A stretch of 64,000 nt of DNA from Serinus canaria (Eukaryota; Chordata; Aves; Passeriformes; Fringillidae). Below, in pieces: positions 35,353 through 47,134 of the stretch (position 1 is the stretch's first letter; each line of letters starts with the position of its first letter). Under the pieces are notes generated by a model. It did no database searches. It was not told the origin of the DNA and saw only the letters and a program-made list of their open reading frames with translations. Where the stretch lies: contig NC_066333.1 in NCBI RefSeq assembly GCF_022539315.1, positions 11,809,001-11,873,000 on the forward strand, read 5' to 3'. Both the position numbers and the translations under genes were made by a program.

Positions 35353-38300
35353 TTTGGCTGGGTTACAGAATTGCAGCAGGCTTCTTGTAAGTCTCAAGTT
35401 AAAAATGGGAGATGTTTGCATAAAAAAGAGCTTTAATAGGTGCTATAAGTTGGCATTTTTGGTGATTAGATAGACAGGTGTTTATCACTTTAGTAACTTT
35501 AGAGCTGAAACTGCGTACTACTCATTGTGTTACAAACCTCAGTACCAAGGAGCAGGAGGTTTGTGCTTGGTGGGTGTGAGGGCAGCCCAGAGCCTGTGCT
35601 GCTCCCACCCTGGCCTCAGGAATCCCAATGCCTGTAGGGAGCACCTCCCCTTCACAGGAATAAAGGGCAGCCACACGTTGTGTACAGTGACTTCAGCAGC
35701 TGCAGCCCAAATTTTCATCACAGTCCCCAGGCAAGCTGGTCCTAGGATAGGAGAGGCAGTGAGGACCTTGGTGTGTTCCTTGTTCCCCCTCTCCAGGACC
35801 CCCACCCAGTCAGCAGCAGACCCACATTTTCCGGGTTATCCTTTTACAGATTAATTATTTGCTATTTAACTGTTGAGTTTAGCAACACCTGGGAAAAGGG
35901 TTTCCTTCACGTGGGAAAATGAGGCTTTTCTTGCAAGGTCAAAAGCTGAAAACCTTATGAATTGTTTTGGCTGAAAAATTGCCAAGGAACACAAGATAAT
36001 TCACTTTTTGGACTGTGTTTGTTTACTTTGTGATGAAATAACAAAAATGTTTTACGAAAGCAAACTCTTTCCTAGAAAATCAATGCTCTCATTTGACAAA
36101 GACTTAATGGAAAAAATGCAGGTTGCTCTAGGCATTTGCTTGGGAGCTTGTCCTTCACAGAAGTGGTGAAGATCAGTCAGTGGTTGGAGAGGAAGAGTCC
36201 CACATCCCTCTGTAGGGTGAGCATGGCTGCAGCTCTTTTTCTGCAGCTCAAAGGAAATCCTGGTGTGTCTAAAGACCTCAGAGGAGGCTGTGGGACAGAT
36301 AGACCCAAAGAAAAGCCTGCCTCAAGATGAGATTATGGTCAATCTCCACATGTTCCTTGTCAGCATAACAGGTTTTGTTCTGCCTAAATTCCAAATACGA
36401 GATTTTAGATTCCATTGGAAATCTACAGGTTACCAAGGCTATTGAATTGTACATGATCAGCTGTGGGCCCCAGGTCCAGTCTGGAGATATCAATGTCCAG
36501 TTTCCGCTGGCTGAATTGGCTGCACATGTCAGCTTCCTGTGTTCTGCTTTCCAAGCTCAGTGCTTGCTGAAATTTTACTTCTCTTGAAACATTTTCGTTG
36601 GTGTAATGAATGGAAAAAGTTTACCAGTGTGCACTGTCTGTAAATCTTCACTGTTCTTTCTGAAGGGATAGACAGTTTTCCTTACAGGAGACATTTATTT
36701 TCAGTAGGATTCTGTTCCAGGACTGTTACGTAATGTTTGCAGAATTTGAGAAGAGAGCAATCCCAGAAAAGATATTGCAGATGTACCTATATACACATTT
36801 CTGTGCACACTGTATGGATCTGCTCCTAAACCTGCACAGCCCAAGGGAGGTCACAGAACCCTCACAGCAGGGCCCTGCTTGGTTGCTATGGCCACCTCAC
36901 TGGCCCCTTCCTGAAACTCCTTCCAAGGGTCCAAAAGAAAAATCTGGAATGAGGCAGCTGGGTGTTGTCACCTTGTGTCCTGCTGACCTGTTTGATTTCA
37001 GTGGCACCTCTGTCCCAGGCAGTGTGGGGGCTGTTGGCTGCCCTCAGGTCGCTGTCACACCATGGGGGATATTTCTCTGGAAAAGAAGTGATGCCAACAA
37101 GTCGACCCCCCTGGCTAATTCCTGTGTAGTGATGTCCTTTTGACATCAGACATTGGAACAGCCTTGAGCAGTAGAAGCTGGGCTCTGGGGACTCAGGTTT
37201 CCTTTCCAGCCATGTACACAAGTGCTCTGTGTTTGCCATGGAAGAATATATCTTGGAGGAGTTTTTTTTTAATAGATCAGTGGTTTTGTGAGACTAAATC
37301 TTATTTTGAATTATGATCTAATCAAAACATTTGAGAGGGTATAAATGTGCCTCTTTATCATTGGAGGATATTTCCTCCTACTCACAGTGCTTTCACTTAA
37401 AATGTGTGGAAATTTTTATTTGACTGGAAAGTAGAGAACAGAGATTGCTGAGGATGCAGGAGCCATGGAAGGGTTAACAAACCCAAAGCCTTCTTGAAGA
37501 ATCTAGTGTGTTCTTTTGAGAGGGGGAGGGAACCAAGAATAAAATTTAATTTATTTTGCACAGGCAAACTCAAGACAATAGAATTCCCTCTGTTTTCATC
37601 TGCAAAACCAATAGACAGACCAAAAAAGGAATAGAGGTGAAGGGTTATGGAACTCATATTTTTCTACCTTCTGTGACTGTCTTCAGGATTTCTTGTTATC
37701 TGCAGATATTGCTTTCAGCACAGTGACCTTTGAATAAACAGGATTGTGGTGTCCTAAAAGAAGAGAAATAAAAAGCACAGACAAATTTGAAAACCCTGCC
37801 AGGTCTGTGACTTCTTTTCCAGCTAAACTGGATACTCAGAGTAAACTTCAAATATTAAAATAGTAATCCATTAAGATCTAGAGAAGACCCACAAGAGAGT
37901 CCCTGCTTTAACTACTAATCTGCTTCTGCTTAATTCCATATGGGAAGAGTAGTTTAATTGCTGACCTTCTTGTGTGATTTTAAGAGTAAAAAATAAACTT
38001 ACAGCATATTTAGCAAATACAGCCATGCCAGAGGGGGGGAGGGAAGAAACAGAAAAACTTTTCAGAGTCTGTATAGTTGTTGGAAAGTTTTTACCCAACT
38101 TTTTCTTCTCTAAACATAAATATAGCCAACATTTTACTGCTGAAACTAATAATTTAAGCAACTTTTCATGAAAGCTTGAGGAACTGCCTTTCCCATTTAT
38201 GGCACAGAGCTTGTGGTTCATATTCTTTAAATCTGTCAGTCAAAAGAAGGGAAAATATCTATGCATCTGCACATCCCATTATATCCTAACCTCTGGATGC

Positions 38301-39004
38301 AGAAATAGCATCTGAGCAGTGAAAAGCTGCTAAAGCCATCGATGAAAGCCTGTTATGGCTTGTTATGAACTCTACCTGCCTGCCTTGCTCTAGTTTTTCA
38401 TTCTTTCCACATGAGCAGCTTTCAGAAGGATCTCTGAGCACAGATCCCACTACAGTAAACTGCATTGTTTCCTGTTCCAGGCACACTTTCACATTACTCA
38501 CCAACTTTCCAACTGCCAGACAAACTTTGTTATAGTCTTTCTACTTCCCTTGGAATATGGCATTTGAGGCTCCTTTCAGGGCTGCTCTACATAATATGCA
38601 GTGACTAGATACAAAACTATTTCCTATAACATGAACTAAGCAAACACAAATTTAAGGCAAATTATGCTGAACCCTGGGCCTCAAGCCAGTCTTTTTGTAT
38701 TATCTCATGGGAAGTTCTGATCTGAAAGTAATACTGGCAATAGGGAGAACTTCTCCTGAGATGGAAATTTGCTTTCTATCAAGCCACAGTGGTATCAAAA
38801 CCACCTGGCAAACAGGCAGGGAGCATCTCCTTTGGAGCTGGGTCTGACAGCAGAGCCCATGACCTCAGCACAGACTGTGAGTGGTTTATGCAGAGTGCAG
38901 AGAGGATTGGGAGGGAGGGCAAACATTTTTCACTTCATATATCATTGCTCACAGCTCACTGCTGGGATTCTATCGAGTCAGCCAGAGCTAAAATATTGTG
39001 GAAA

Positions 39005-39169
39005 ATGAAATTTCCTGGGTTACTGTTTTTGGCAGTTCTAATCACACTGGACAGTTGGGCACTGGAACCAACACAAAAGCTCCTCACGAGACTTTATCCT
39101 TCCAAAACTGAAGCAGATGCTGAATATTTTCAACTTCCAAAAAAGTCTTTGCATCTGCGTGTAAAGTAA
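39005..39169 (+). CDS. candidate 54-codon secreted-peptide ORF (orphan, unproven)
   Basis: An ATG at 39005 opens 54 codons to a TAA at 39167-39169. The first 19 residues (MKFPGLLFLAVLITLDSWA) form a textbook signal peptide: one Lys, a hydrophobic core FPGLLFLAVLITL, and a S-W-A cleavage site obeying the small-x-small rule. The remaining 35 residues start LEPTQKLLTRLYPSK and end in a basic tail with a KK pair. The same frame is open upstream to about 38789, but that part shows no signal-like start. The -3 base of the ATG is A, and a TATA-like 'cttcatatatc' lies about 70 bases upstream. The stretch could instead be a first coding exon, since GTGTAAAG overlaps the last codons, though as a donor it is weak. 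I do not recognise any family. A chance ORF remains the default. Confidence 0.25.
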   Translation: MKFPGLLFLAVLITLDSWALEPTQKLLTRLYPSKTEADAEYFQLPKKSLHLRVK

Positions 39170-39743
39170 CATGAGTCTGTGCAATCAGAAAATGCATCAC
39201 CTGCAGCTTTCTGAGGAGGATCCTACCTCATGTGCTCCTTTGCCATAGCTGCTCTTTACAACAGCCTAATCAAGTGGAGTTGAATGGCAACCAAAGCACA
39301 GAAGTAATTAGGGGACTGGGAATGGAAAGCAAATCAGCCAGGAAAAATTAGTTACTCTCTCACCTCCAGTGTTCTGGAATGTCAGGCCTCTGTGTTTCAG
39401 TGATCAGCTTCAAGCTAGAGAACTGCAACTGCTCCATCTGTAGCAGTGTTCAGACAGTGTGTCAGAGTCACAGAGCTAAAAAATGCACAGCCCAGGCTGA
39501 TGACATGTACAGAAGGCAAAGCTGGGTTCAAAATTGGTATAAAATAGTTTTAAACTACCTCTGGTTGGTGGCTGCAGGCTAGAGCAGGATTTACCTGTGT
39601 GACTGAAGTGTCTTGTCCATGAGGAATTGTGTATTGCCCTGTTCCCTGTGGCACTCACCCTGCACTGCCAGCTTGCTCTGCCCTGCTGGCTCTAGAAGGG
39701 GAGGATGCTCCTGGTGCTCAAGCAGTGCTGTGTGTGGAGGCAG
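39170..39743. other. non-coding stretch, nothing recognised
   Basis: This separates the candidate small ORF from the minisatellite. No gene or repeat is recognised. Confidence 0.4.
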
Positions 39744-39787
39744 GGATGGTGTAGGGGTGATGTAGGGATGGTTTAGGAGTGGTGCAG
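39744..39787 (+). repeat. 11-bp minisatellite, four copies
   Basis: Four consecutive 11-bp units are visible: gggatggtgta, ggggtgatgta, gggatggttta and ggagtggtgca. They differ at one to four positions each. Surrounding sequence is not repetitive. Confidence 0.85.
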
Positions 39788-39953
39788 GTGTGCACATCAC
39801 TCCTGTGCTGAAGAAATTCCAAAAGCAGATGTACACTCTGTGACTGAGCATTTCTCTTTTCAACTGCGTGGTAAAAATACAAACGCTTACTTTGAGTGAT
39901 CAGCTCTTATCACCACCCTTCATTTATCCCCATAGACTGAGGATGCCTTTGAA

Positions 39954-40021
39954 GCAGCCCCTTGTCCCAGACTGTCCCATATCCCAAGCTGTCCCGTGTC
40001 GCAGGCTGTCCCTTGTCGCAG
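39954..40021 (+). repeat. 17-bp minisatellite, four copies
   Basis: Four 17-bp units follow one another: 39954-39970, 39971-39987, 39988-40004 (gctgtcccgtgtcgcag) and 40005-40021 (gctgtcccttgtcgcag). The last two differ at one base; the first two are more diverged. Because 17 is not a multiple of three, the overlapping open frames on both strands pass through the repeat in changing phase and are not evidence of coding. Confidence 0.9.
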
Positions 40022-40204
40022 CTCCGTGCAGGGAGCGCAGCTGTCGGGAGGCGGCAGCGCTCCCCTGCCCAGGGCTGGGGCAGTGCTCCCCGCCAGGGCT
40101 CAGCTCCCGCTGGAGCCACCCCGGCCCTTCCTCAGCTCTTCGGGACTGCGCCCAAGGAACTTGCTCCAGGGTTATTTGCAACACTCGAGGCCCCTCAGCG
40201 CATT
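39954..40204. promoter_or_regulatory. short CpG-rich, G+C-rich island (candidate promoter or first exon)
   Basis: Between 39988 and 40200 I count about 15 CpG dinucleotides in strongly G+C-rich sequence, against scarce CpG in the flanks. It includes 'ggcggcagcgctcccctgcc'. A good splice-donor-like sequence, 'ttgcaagtaagg', lies just past it with its GT at 40217-40218, and another ('cattgtaaga') at 40205. This is the layout of a CpG promoter with a first exon on the + strand. The left part is built by the 17-bp repeat, so a G+C-rich minisatellite without function is an equal alternative. The 162-codon frame across it (39868-40356) has no domain and is not called. Confidence 0.35.
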
Positions 40205-40222
40205 GTAAGATTGCAAGTAAGG

Positions 40223-43200
40223 ATCTCCGTGTGACATTTCTGCACGGTGACTCATGTTTGGACTGGTTTCAAATCAATAAATCCTCAACAGAACGAGCCC
40301 CCCAGTTCAAGCTGAAGACATTCATCCTGTTACTCAGGAGCACCCACGAGCACTAAAGGTTTCAGAACAGAATCAAAAATCCCGAGTTTTGATGGATCAG
40401 AGTGGTGAAGGGAATGGGAGCAGTTGTCATGGCAGACTGCTGTGATGATGCCCATGTACAGAGAAAGGTTCTCTCACAGGAAGGGCTGGGACCATTTGGA
40501 TCTGGGCTGAGATGAGCAGTCATTTCAGATTTCCTAGTGAAAATATTAATACCCATAATATTAATAATAAGCCAAATAAAACCCTTCTGTTGGAAACTAC
40601 TGACATGGAGGCTGAATTTTCCATTAATAGAAAGTTGGAAATTGTGCAGATATTTGCTTTGAAGATCCATGTCTGAGAGGGATGACCAGGTTATTTAATA
40701 TTTTCCTTGCCATTCCATCTCCTCCCATAAAACTGAGTAAAGAAATATAGTTTCTTCCATGCCCAGAACAGTGCAGGGGTCACCAGACACTGTTCTGTGG
40801 AGAAATGGAAAATGGCACCACCGATGACTGAGAAATGAATGTTGAGCAGGAGCTGATAAAAATGGCCAAGAGATTTGAAAAAGTTTTACATAAAAAACAT
40901 AACAGACTTTACAAATTGTCATTGAGAGAGAGCACAGGAGTACTGCCTGTACAGAATGTTACCTAGATTAATATTTCAAAAATGTTTTCTAAAACCTTTT
41001 CTCTTTTTTCCCAAATAATTGCAACAATAATTCTAAAAAGACCCCTCTTCAAACACAGAATCATTTCTGTTGTTGTAGAATTTTTTGAATGCCAAATACC
41101 TGCTGAGTTAATCTTTGGAAGAACAAGAAAAGTTTGTTCTTTGTATATGTAGATTGTTTCAGGGTATTGTTTGATTTTGCTTTTGATAGGGGTCATGTTT
41201 CTGGGCTTAGCTGGATAGTTTGTTTGTTCCTATTCATTAAAAGGGACCCTGCAGCTATTTGGGGAGGGAGTATGGTATTACATTATTATTGCTCCAAAAA
41301 GTATGGACAAAAATGTATTGTAAAAATTCCAAGGTTTCTGGTAGGAGTTCTCTCAGTAATAAATGATCCCAGTTTGCTGGAGTGTGGTTAATATGCTAAC
41401 ATTGTGTTGTGCTAATTAGACAGATCCTTAAGGCCCTTAAAGCATATGGATAATTCTGGATATAACCTATTGATAAAACAGTTTTGTGCAATGGTTAAGG
41501 GGAACAACAACTTCTAGGGTCAGCTGTGCCTTTGGTCACCTTGTCCCATAGCCCCTGTCACAGCACTGCCCAGAACAGAGCTGGTGATGCTGCAGGGCCC
41601 TGTCCCCCTGCTGCAGGAGTGAGCACATGGATGCTGCTCAGTTATTCATACCCTGGGGCAGGAGACAGAGCCCTGGATGAGGTCAGCACTGCAACACTTA
41701 CAACACTTGTTGTAAGATGTTCACTTGTTCTGCTTTGCATCAGGGGTGTAGAACACCTTGCAGCACCGTGCTTTTACTTCTATAAAAAAGAGAATAAGTG
41801 CAATGGCCTGTTCTCTCTCTTCCTTAAACTCTGTGGTTTGCCTGCGGTGTGGCATTAAGTGAAAGAACTCCACTTGCACAGGAAAAGCACTGGGCTGACT
41901 CTTCCAGGATAAAGTGCCTGTGCTCTTGATTCACCGTGTCCTCCCAGAGCAGAGACCAGAGATTTCTTTTTCCTGGGAAAAACAGCAATTGTCAAGGAAT
42001 TATTCCAAGAAAGACAGTTTATACTGGAGTTTCTAATCCATAGCAAATTATTCTTGCCCACCCTCTGGTCAATGTTTCATTTTCTCTGAGAAGTTTCACT
42101 CCACCCAGTCCTCAGCAGGTCCTGCAGGGCCTGTGGGGCATTGCCAGAGCTGTCACTGGCCACGGTGCTTTTCCAGTGGTCAGCTTTAATCCTTCAATCC
42201 CCAGCTCAGAGGAGAGGGCAACCTGCAGACTCTCTTTACTTGGCTTTGTCTGTCTTTACTCTCTGTAACTATTTAGTCATTTAGAGGATTATTCCACACT
42301 GCCAAAGACATGTTTCCTTTGCCAAATACTAACTTTTCCATGAAAAAAATCCAAAGATATTTCAGCTTTACTGTAATGCAGAGCAATGACAGCAAAATAG
42401 TATCTGACCTCCTACAAAGTGCTCAGGAAACAGGGAGGGTGCCTGAGATCTGAGATTATTCAGTGCTGGGAGTTGCATTCCACTGGGCAGATAAAAACTG
42501 CCCACTGAGCTCTGATCAGAATATTCAGCTTCTAATCAGAGAAATCTTTATGCCCTGATTTTCTTTTCTTTTTTTTTTTTTTTTTTTTTTTTACTGTGTC
42601 CACAGTCCCTAGGAAGAAAATAATAAGGAGACCACAGAACCAGTTCTTTTTAAGCACCTGTATTGTTATTTTACAGCCTACCTGACTGATGGTACTGAAT
42701 GTAAATACAGCAGACACAGAGCAGTGTTTCATCACCACCCCCATCACCTGGAATTCTGTGGTCAGGGATAACAATATCCTGCCAGCCCAATACCAGGGAG
42801 AAGTGATGAAGCAAGCCCAGCACAAATGGGTCAAATAAATCCTTTCTGCTGAGTAATGTCTGTGCTTCAGGTCGATAAATCTTGGCTTTCAGTCATTTGG
42901 AATTTTTAATTAAAACCCCGTGGCTTCCGAGTGTTCATTAATATCTTCCCTTCATAGTTCTGACCCACATGACTCATTCCCCACCCTTGTGCACTCGAAC
43001 TGTGAGCCCTGCTCAGATGTAACACCTTCCTCCTGGTGTTCTGGCAGGCTGAAGCCAAGGACACTCCAGCCTCAGAGGTGGAATAGCACTTGTGGCACTT
43101 TCTCAAATAACACTGGAAAAAGGGTCATATGTTCAAAACTGTGAAGTCTCTTCTAATTCTTTAATATTTAAGGTGTTTATTCAAATTTAGAAATCTCAAT

Positions 43201-44228
43201 ATTTTGGTATTTTTTCTGCTTTGAGTTTTGCTTCTCCCCTCCCACTGACTTTTTTTCCCCCTGAATACAAAGGAAGGGCGAGTGTAATTTATTTTGTAGT
43301 TCCTTTCCCTTTTCAGTGCCACTCTAACCTCTGTCACTTCATAAACTCTGCAGTTAGAGAGCAAAAAAGGGAAAAATGAAGGTGAGAGAATTTAAAGCAA
43401 ACCCAAAACTTTTCAAAAGCAAAGAAAAAATATTCTTACTGTTTACTGTCAGCAGAATCCTGTCTTCTCTTCCTTTTCCTCTTGTATCTACAGTAAAACC
43501 AGACCTCACCACAGATTAAAGCCTCAACCCTGCAGTCTGACACCTTTTAGTGCCTTCCAGTGCTTAGATAAGATTTTAATACTGGGTATACAGTTAGCAT
43601 AGAAGAATTATCATTACCAAGCATTATGGTAACTCTTGTTTCATTAGTGAGTGATGCTCAACATTCCATTTGAAAGCCATTGACAGCACCACTTTTCCTA
43701 CTTCAAAGGACCATACTTGTAATTCCAAGGATTGTATTTCCCTTTGAGAGTGTGTATGAGCAAATTGCAACAAAGCCATCAGTCTGACCAGTGGTAAAAT
43801 TCACTCAGTTTTCCACTGAGTCTGGATTTTTTGACAAATATCTCCCATTTAAACTAGCTTCTTACTGCCTGTGACCAACTGAAAATCAGCATCTACTCAC
43901 AGACTATGAAGGCAGTTAACCACTGACACAACCTCTCTCTCAGAGCTGTTGCTGCAAGACCAGATGCTCTCCTGGAAGCACAGCTTAAGTAGAAATGCTG
44001 CAGAAAGCCCTTGGTGAAATGCTGTGGCTTGTGCAATGCACTCAGACTCCCTGACTATGCCACTTCTGTCCTTCAACATCAGCCAGAGGAGGCCTCTTGA
44101 GCTCCCTTCAGGAGCTGGGCAGGATGTGCTGAGCAGATGTGAGGAATAACAAACTAGCAGAAGATGAAATAAAACAAATTCTGGTAACAGAACAGACTTT
44201 AAACTGGAAGGCCAGTTATAATAAACAA
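40223..44228. other. non-coding stretch, nothing recognised beyond simple repeats
   Basis: No gene is recognised. A run of 24 T at 42569-42592 is the main simple repeat. Frames around 41526-41858 and 42532-42834 show no domain; the latter is lysine-rich only because of the poly-T run. Confidence 0.45.
42569..42592. repeat. poly-T run (24 nt)
   Basis: Twenty-four T follow 'ttcttttc'. It could be the poly-A tail of a - strand retroposon, but the sequence to the right (the body on that reading) shows no recognised element. Confidence 0.9.
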
Positions 44229-44265
44229 ATTTATATATCTATATATATTTATATATGTATTTAAA
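44229..44265. repeat. AT-rich simple repeat
   Basis: An imperfect 'tatatatc/tatatattta' tract. It is simple sequence only. Confidence 0.8.
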
Positions 44266-45333
44266 AATGTGTGATGTTGTTACATCCAGTATGTATTTTT
44301 ATCCAGTCCTAGATGTCATTGGGACTGGGCTGTGCCAAACAGTGTGAATTCAGAAACTGCAGATTATTTTTTAGTCTGTTACATGCTGAAATACTAAACT
44401 TTGGAATAATTTGCCTTTTTGCTGGCAACTCCCCCTTCATTTTGTCTACAGCTAAAACATGTGAGTTGGTACCTTTTGTCAATTCCCAGATTTCCAAGAT
44501 ACCCAAATTCTCCCATTTACCTTGCTCTGCAATTCACGTCATGCTGTTCTCTGCATGGGATGCAAAGATTTTGATCCATGCCACATGCTGCACATCTTCC
44601 CAATGAAGCAAAACCCCTCCCGTGCTGGCTGGTACCCTGCTGACATCCCATTTCTGCTAATTAGGACCCTGAGTAGTTAGTGCAAAATATAAATGTGGCA
44701 GGATTCCAAGCTGCAAAAAGAAGGGAAAGTGAGGAAAAAAATAGTTGGACAGCTAAGGGAATATGTAAATGTATTTAAAATAGATGATTCTAACTGCAGT
44801 GAACAGATGATTTTTTTTTTTTTAATTCCGACTGGATGGCTTTAATCAAAAATGATAGTTCATACATCTGCTCTTTGAAGATAAGCCTGCAGTTACACAA
44901 AACACTTAAAGAAAGAAGCTGTGGTGTGCTGATGAGACCTCAAAAATTCTAACCCATGACTAGGAAGATTATAGTCTGGTTACTTCAGCAAGTTGCTAAT
45001 TCTGAAATATTAGACTCAGTTACTTGTCCTGTCTGAGGCATGAAAGGGATGCCTGTAGATTGTGCTGAAGCAATTAAGACATTTTAGAAATCATTAGTGA
45101 ACTTTCTTGATTGAACAGGCATTTCCCCTCCAGCCTCTCCCTGACTCTTCTACAATTGTTTGACCTAGAAAAGCAGCTCTCCATCATCCTGGCATTTATT
45201 TTATAGCACAGGATAAAAATTACAAATTTAAAGCAAGCCTGCTTCTGGGAATGTGGGGCTCCCTTGGAAAAGGAAGCTCAAACTTCAATTGGAATCAAGG
45301 ACTCCACCTTCATAAACATTATAAAATTGAATG
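44266..45333. other. non-coding stretch, nothing recognised
   Basis: The segment has overlapping frames on both strands at 44309-44606 with no domain and a short poly-T run near 44811-44823. No gene is recognised. Confidence 0.45.
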
Positions 45334-45403
45334 GATTTGATTTGATCACAGGAAAAATGAATCTGGTTTGATCTCAGGAAAATCTGATTTGATCTCAGGA
45401 AAA
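45334..45403 (+). repeat. 21-bp minisatellite, about three copies
   Basis: Two adjacent 21-bp units, atctggtttgatctcaggaaa (45361-45381, 21 bases differing from the next only at base 6) and 45382-45402, follow a more diverged unit at 45334-45356 that ends 'tttgatcacaggaaaa'. The - strand frame across it therefore repeats the residues SNQI. It is tandem duplication and not a gene. Confidence 0.85.
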
Positions 45404-46964
45404 GAATTTTCAGAACAGAAATGGGCAGAATGTTAAGTGAAAGAGAAAGAATATTCACATGCCTCATGCTGCCAGTGAGTAAGCACAGTATCTACTCACA
45501 TTAGACAGTAGTATTAGTAATTAGTGTTAATTGTATTATTGTATTGTTTAATCAAGCTTAAAAGTCTTCAATACTAAGAAGTTTTCACAAATAGGAGTCT
45601 GTAGAGTGCCATGGCCTACAAAACTTTCCCTTTCTCCTGACCTTTTCTTAGTGGGATTTTCCCATCATTGCGGTCAGGAACAGGTACAGGGTTAGGCCTG
45701 TTGCTCTCGTTCCCTGCAAATATTCATTGGGATTGTGAGATATATAAAGCATTTCCCTAAATTATACAACATTTTCTTTCACTTATTAGTTCTATGACTC
45801 CACAACTGTTCCAGCTTCTAAGAATATCATCGCTGCTTATTAATTGGAATATGTGTTCCATGGTGCCATCCTTCCAGCTGGTACAAACAGCATCATTTTG
45901 GTGTGATCCAGCTGACCTGAGCTGTGCCCTGAATCTGCTTGTCCTTGAGATTCTCACATTCAGCCATATCACAGCAACCAATAAATATGCAGATTTTGGG
46001 ACTAGAGCAGACTTCGTGCTGCTGTAAATGATCATTTCACTTCATGCTTTTCTGTGTATTTTTAAATTTTGCCCTGATTGTTTGATTTGGTTTTGCAGGA
46101 CAGTTTTGCTGCTGGTTTAGTACCCATGGGCAGTGGAACCTCCTCATAAGTGATACTCATTCCCCCTGACTACCCCATCTCAGGTCAGCAGCAACACTGT
46201 GTCAGTTGTAGACTAAAAAGAAAAAAAAATAAAAGTAAAAAAATCTGCTGTCAAGGGGAGTTGAACAGGCAAATCTCTTTGCTACATGTAAAATTAATCA
46301 CTGCATTTCTGCTGCTGACTTGTTTTTCTATTTGTGTCACACAGGGATTCTTAAATGACCTAATCTTGAATCTGGTGAATTATAGCCTGGAAGAGCAAGG
46401 TGTTTATTATGCTGTGACAGAGAATGGAATGTTCCAGGGTTTGTGGGGTTTCTCTTCTCCCCTGCTTGGGGTCTGTTTGCCTCTGGTACCACCTCATTGA
46501 TCATTCCTGGAATTTACCTTTCTGTAAATACTTGGAAAGGATTTTGAATTTTTTTTTTTCCTTACCAACAGTATTTTACACTGCTAAGGGCAAACCCAAA
46601 ACAAAGCCATGCAGGTACTTACTTGTTCGTATGAAATGTAATCCTGTGCCCAAGATTAATCTCAATTTCAGTGTTGCACCTCTACTAAAACCAAGGAGTT
46701 AAGTCTATCCCCAAATTTTGCATATGATTCTATGCTTTTGGCTTCAGTAGGCCTGCAGGGAAGGCATTTGCTAAACAGCTTAACTCAATAGAAATGTACT
46801 TAAGCATGTCCTTAATTCGTTTGCTTAAATGGAGCCAGGGCATTTGAAGCTAATAGAAATCATTTTAATAATTTAAACTCCACTTTTAAGTTTAATACAT
46901 TGCACTCGCATTTAAAATTGATCCACTCAGAAATAACAGTATTTGAGTTTAAAACTGGAAGACT
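45404..46964. other. non-coding stretch, nothing recognised
   Basis: Frames at 45757-46035 (-) and 45794-46027 (+) overlap; 46150-46500 has no domain. A run of T lies near 46549-46559. No gene is recognised. Confidence 0.45.
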
Positions 46965-47134
46965 AGGAAATTGTAACAGGCTGCCCAGAGCAGCGGTGGA
47001 GTTGCCATCCCAGGAAGGATTTGGAAGCCACGTGGTTGTGGCACTTGGGGACATGGGGCAGTGGTGGCTGGAAGGTTGGATTCAATCATGTGGCGAGTCT
47101 TTTCCACCCTAAACAATCCTACAACTCTGTGCTA
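46965..47134 (+). mobile_element. CR1 LINE 3'-end relic, sense
   Basis: The + strand carries consecutive CR1 3' landmarks: 'aacaggctgcccagagcagc', 'ggtggagttgccatcccagg', 'gtggttgtggcacttgggga', 'catggggcagtggtgg', 'ttggattcaatcatgtggcg' and 'agtcttttccaccctaaaca', ending in a decayed terminal repeat 'atcctacaactctgtgct'. The order and spacing match the last ~170 bases of an avian CR1 copy. It is 5'-truncated as usual for this family. It has no coding capacity. Confidence 0.85.

Larger units (their letters stand above)
30458..39004. other. non-coding stretch with simple repeats, no gene recognised
   Basis: Features seen are a pyrimidine tract ending in 16 T (33781-33796) and CAG, and a purine-rich strand at 35294-35352. 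The tract looks like a splice acceptor, but no coding exon follows. The open frame at 36733-37143 (136 codons) has no domain and is judged chance. No CR1 or SINE copy is recognised in this 8.5 kb. Confidence 0.45.

Noticed and set aside
36733..37143. 136-codon open frame with moderate G+C
   Set aside because: No recognised domain, and an overlapping - strand frame (36886-37239) is equally open.
39868..40356. 162-codon open frame, the longest in the window
   Set aside because: It crosses a 17-bp tandem repeat and G+C-rich DNA where stops are rare. Two other frames and the - strand are open over the same bases, and no domain is visible.
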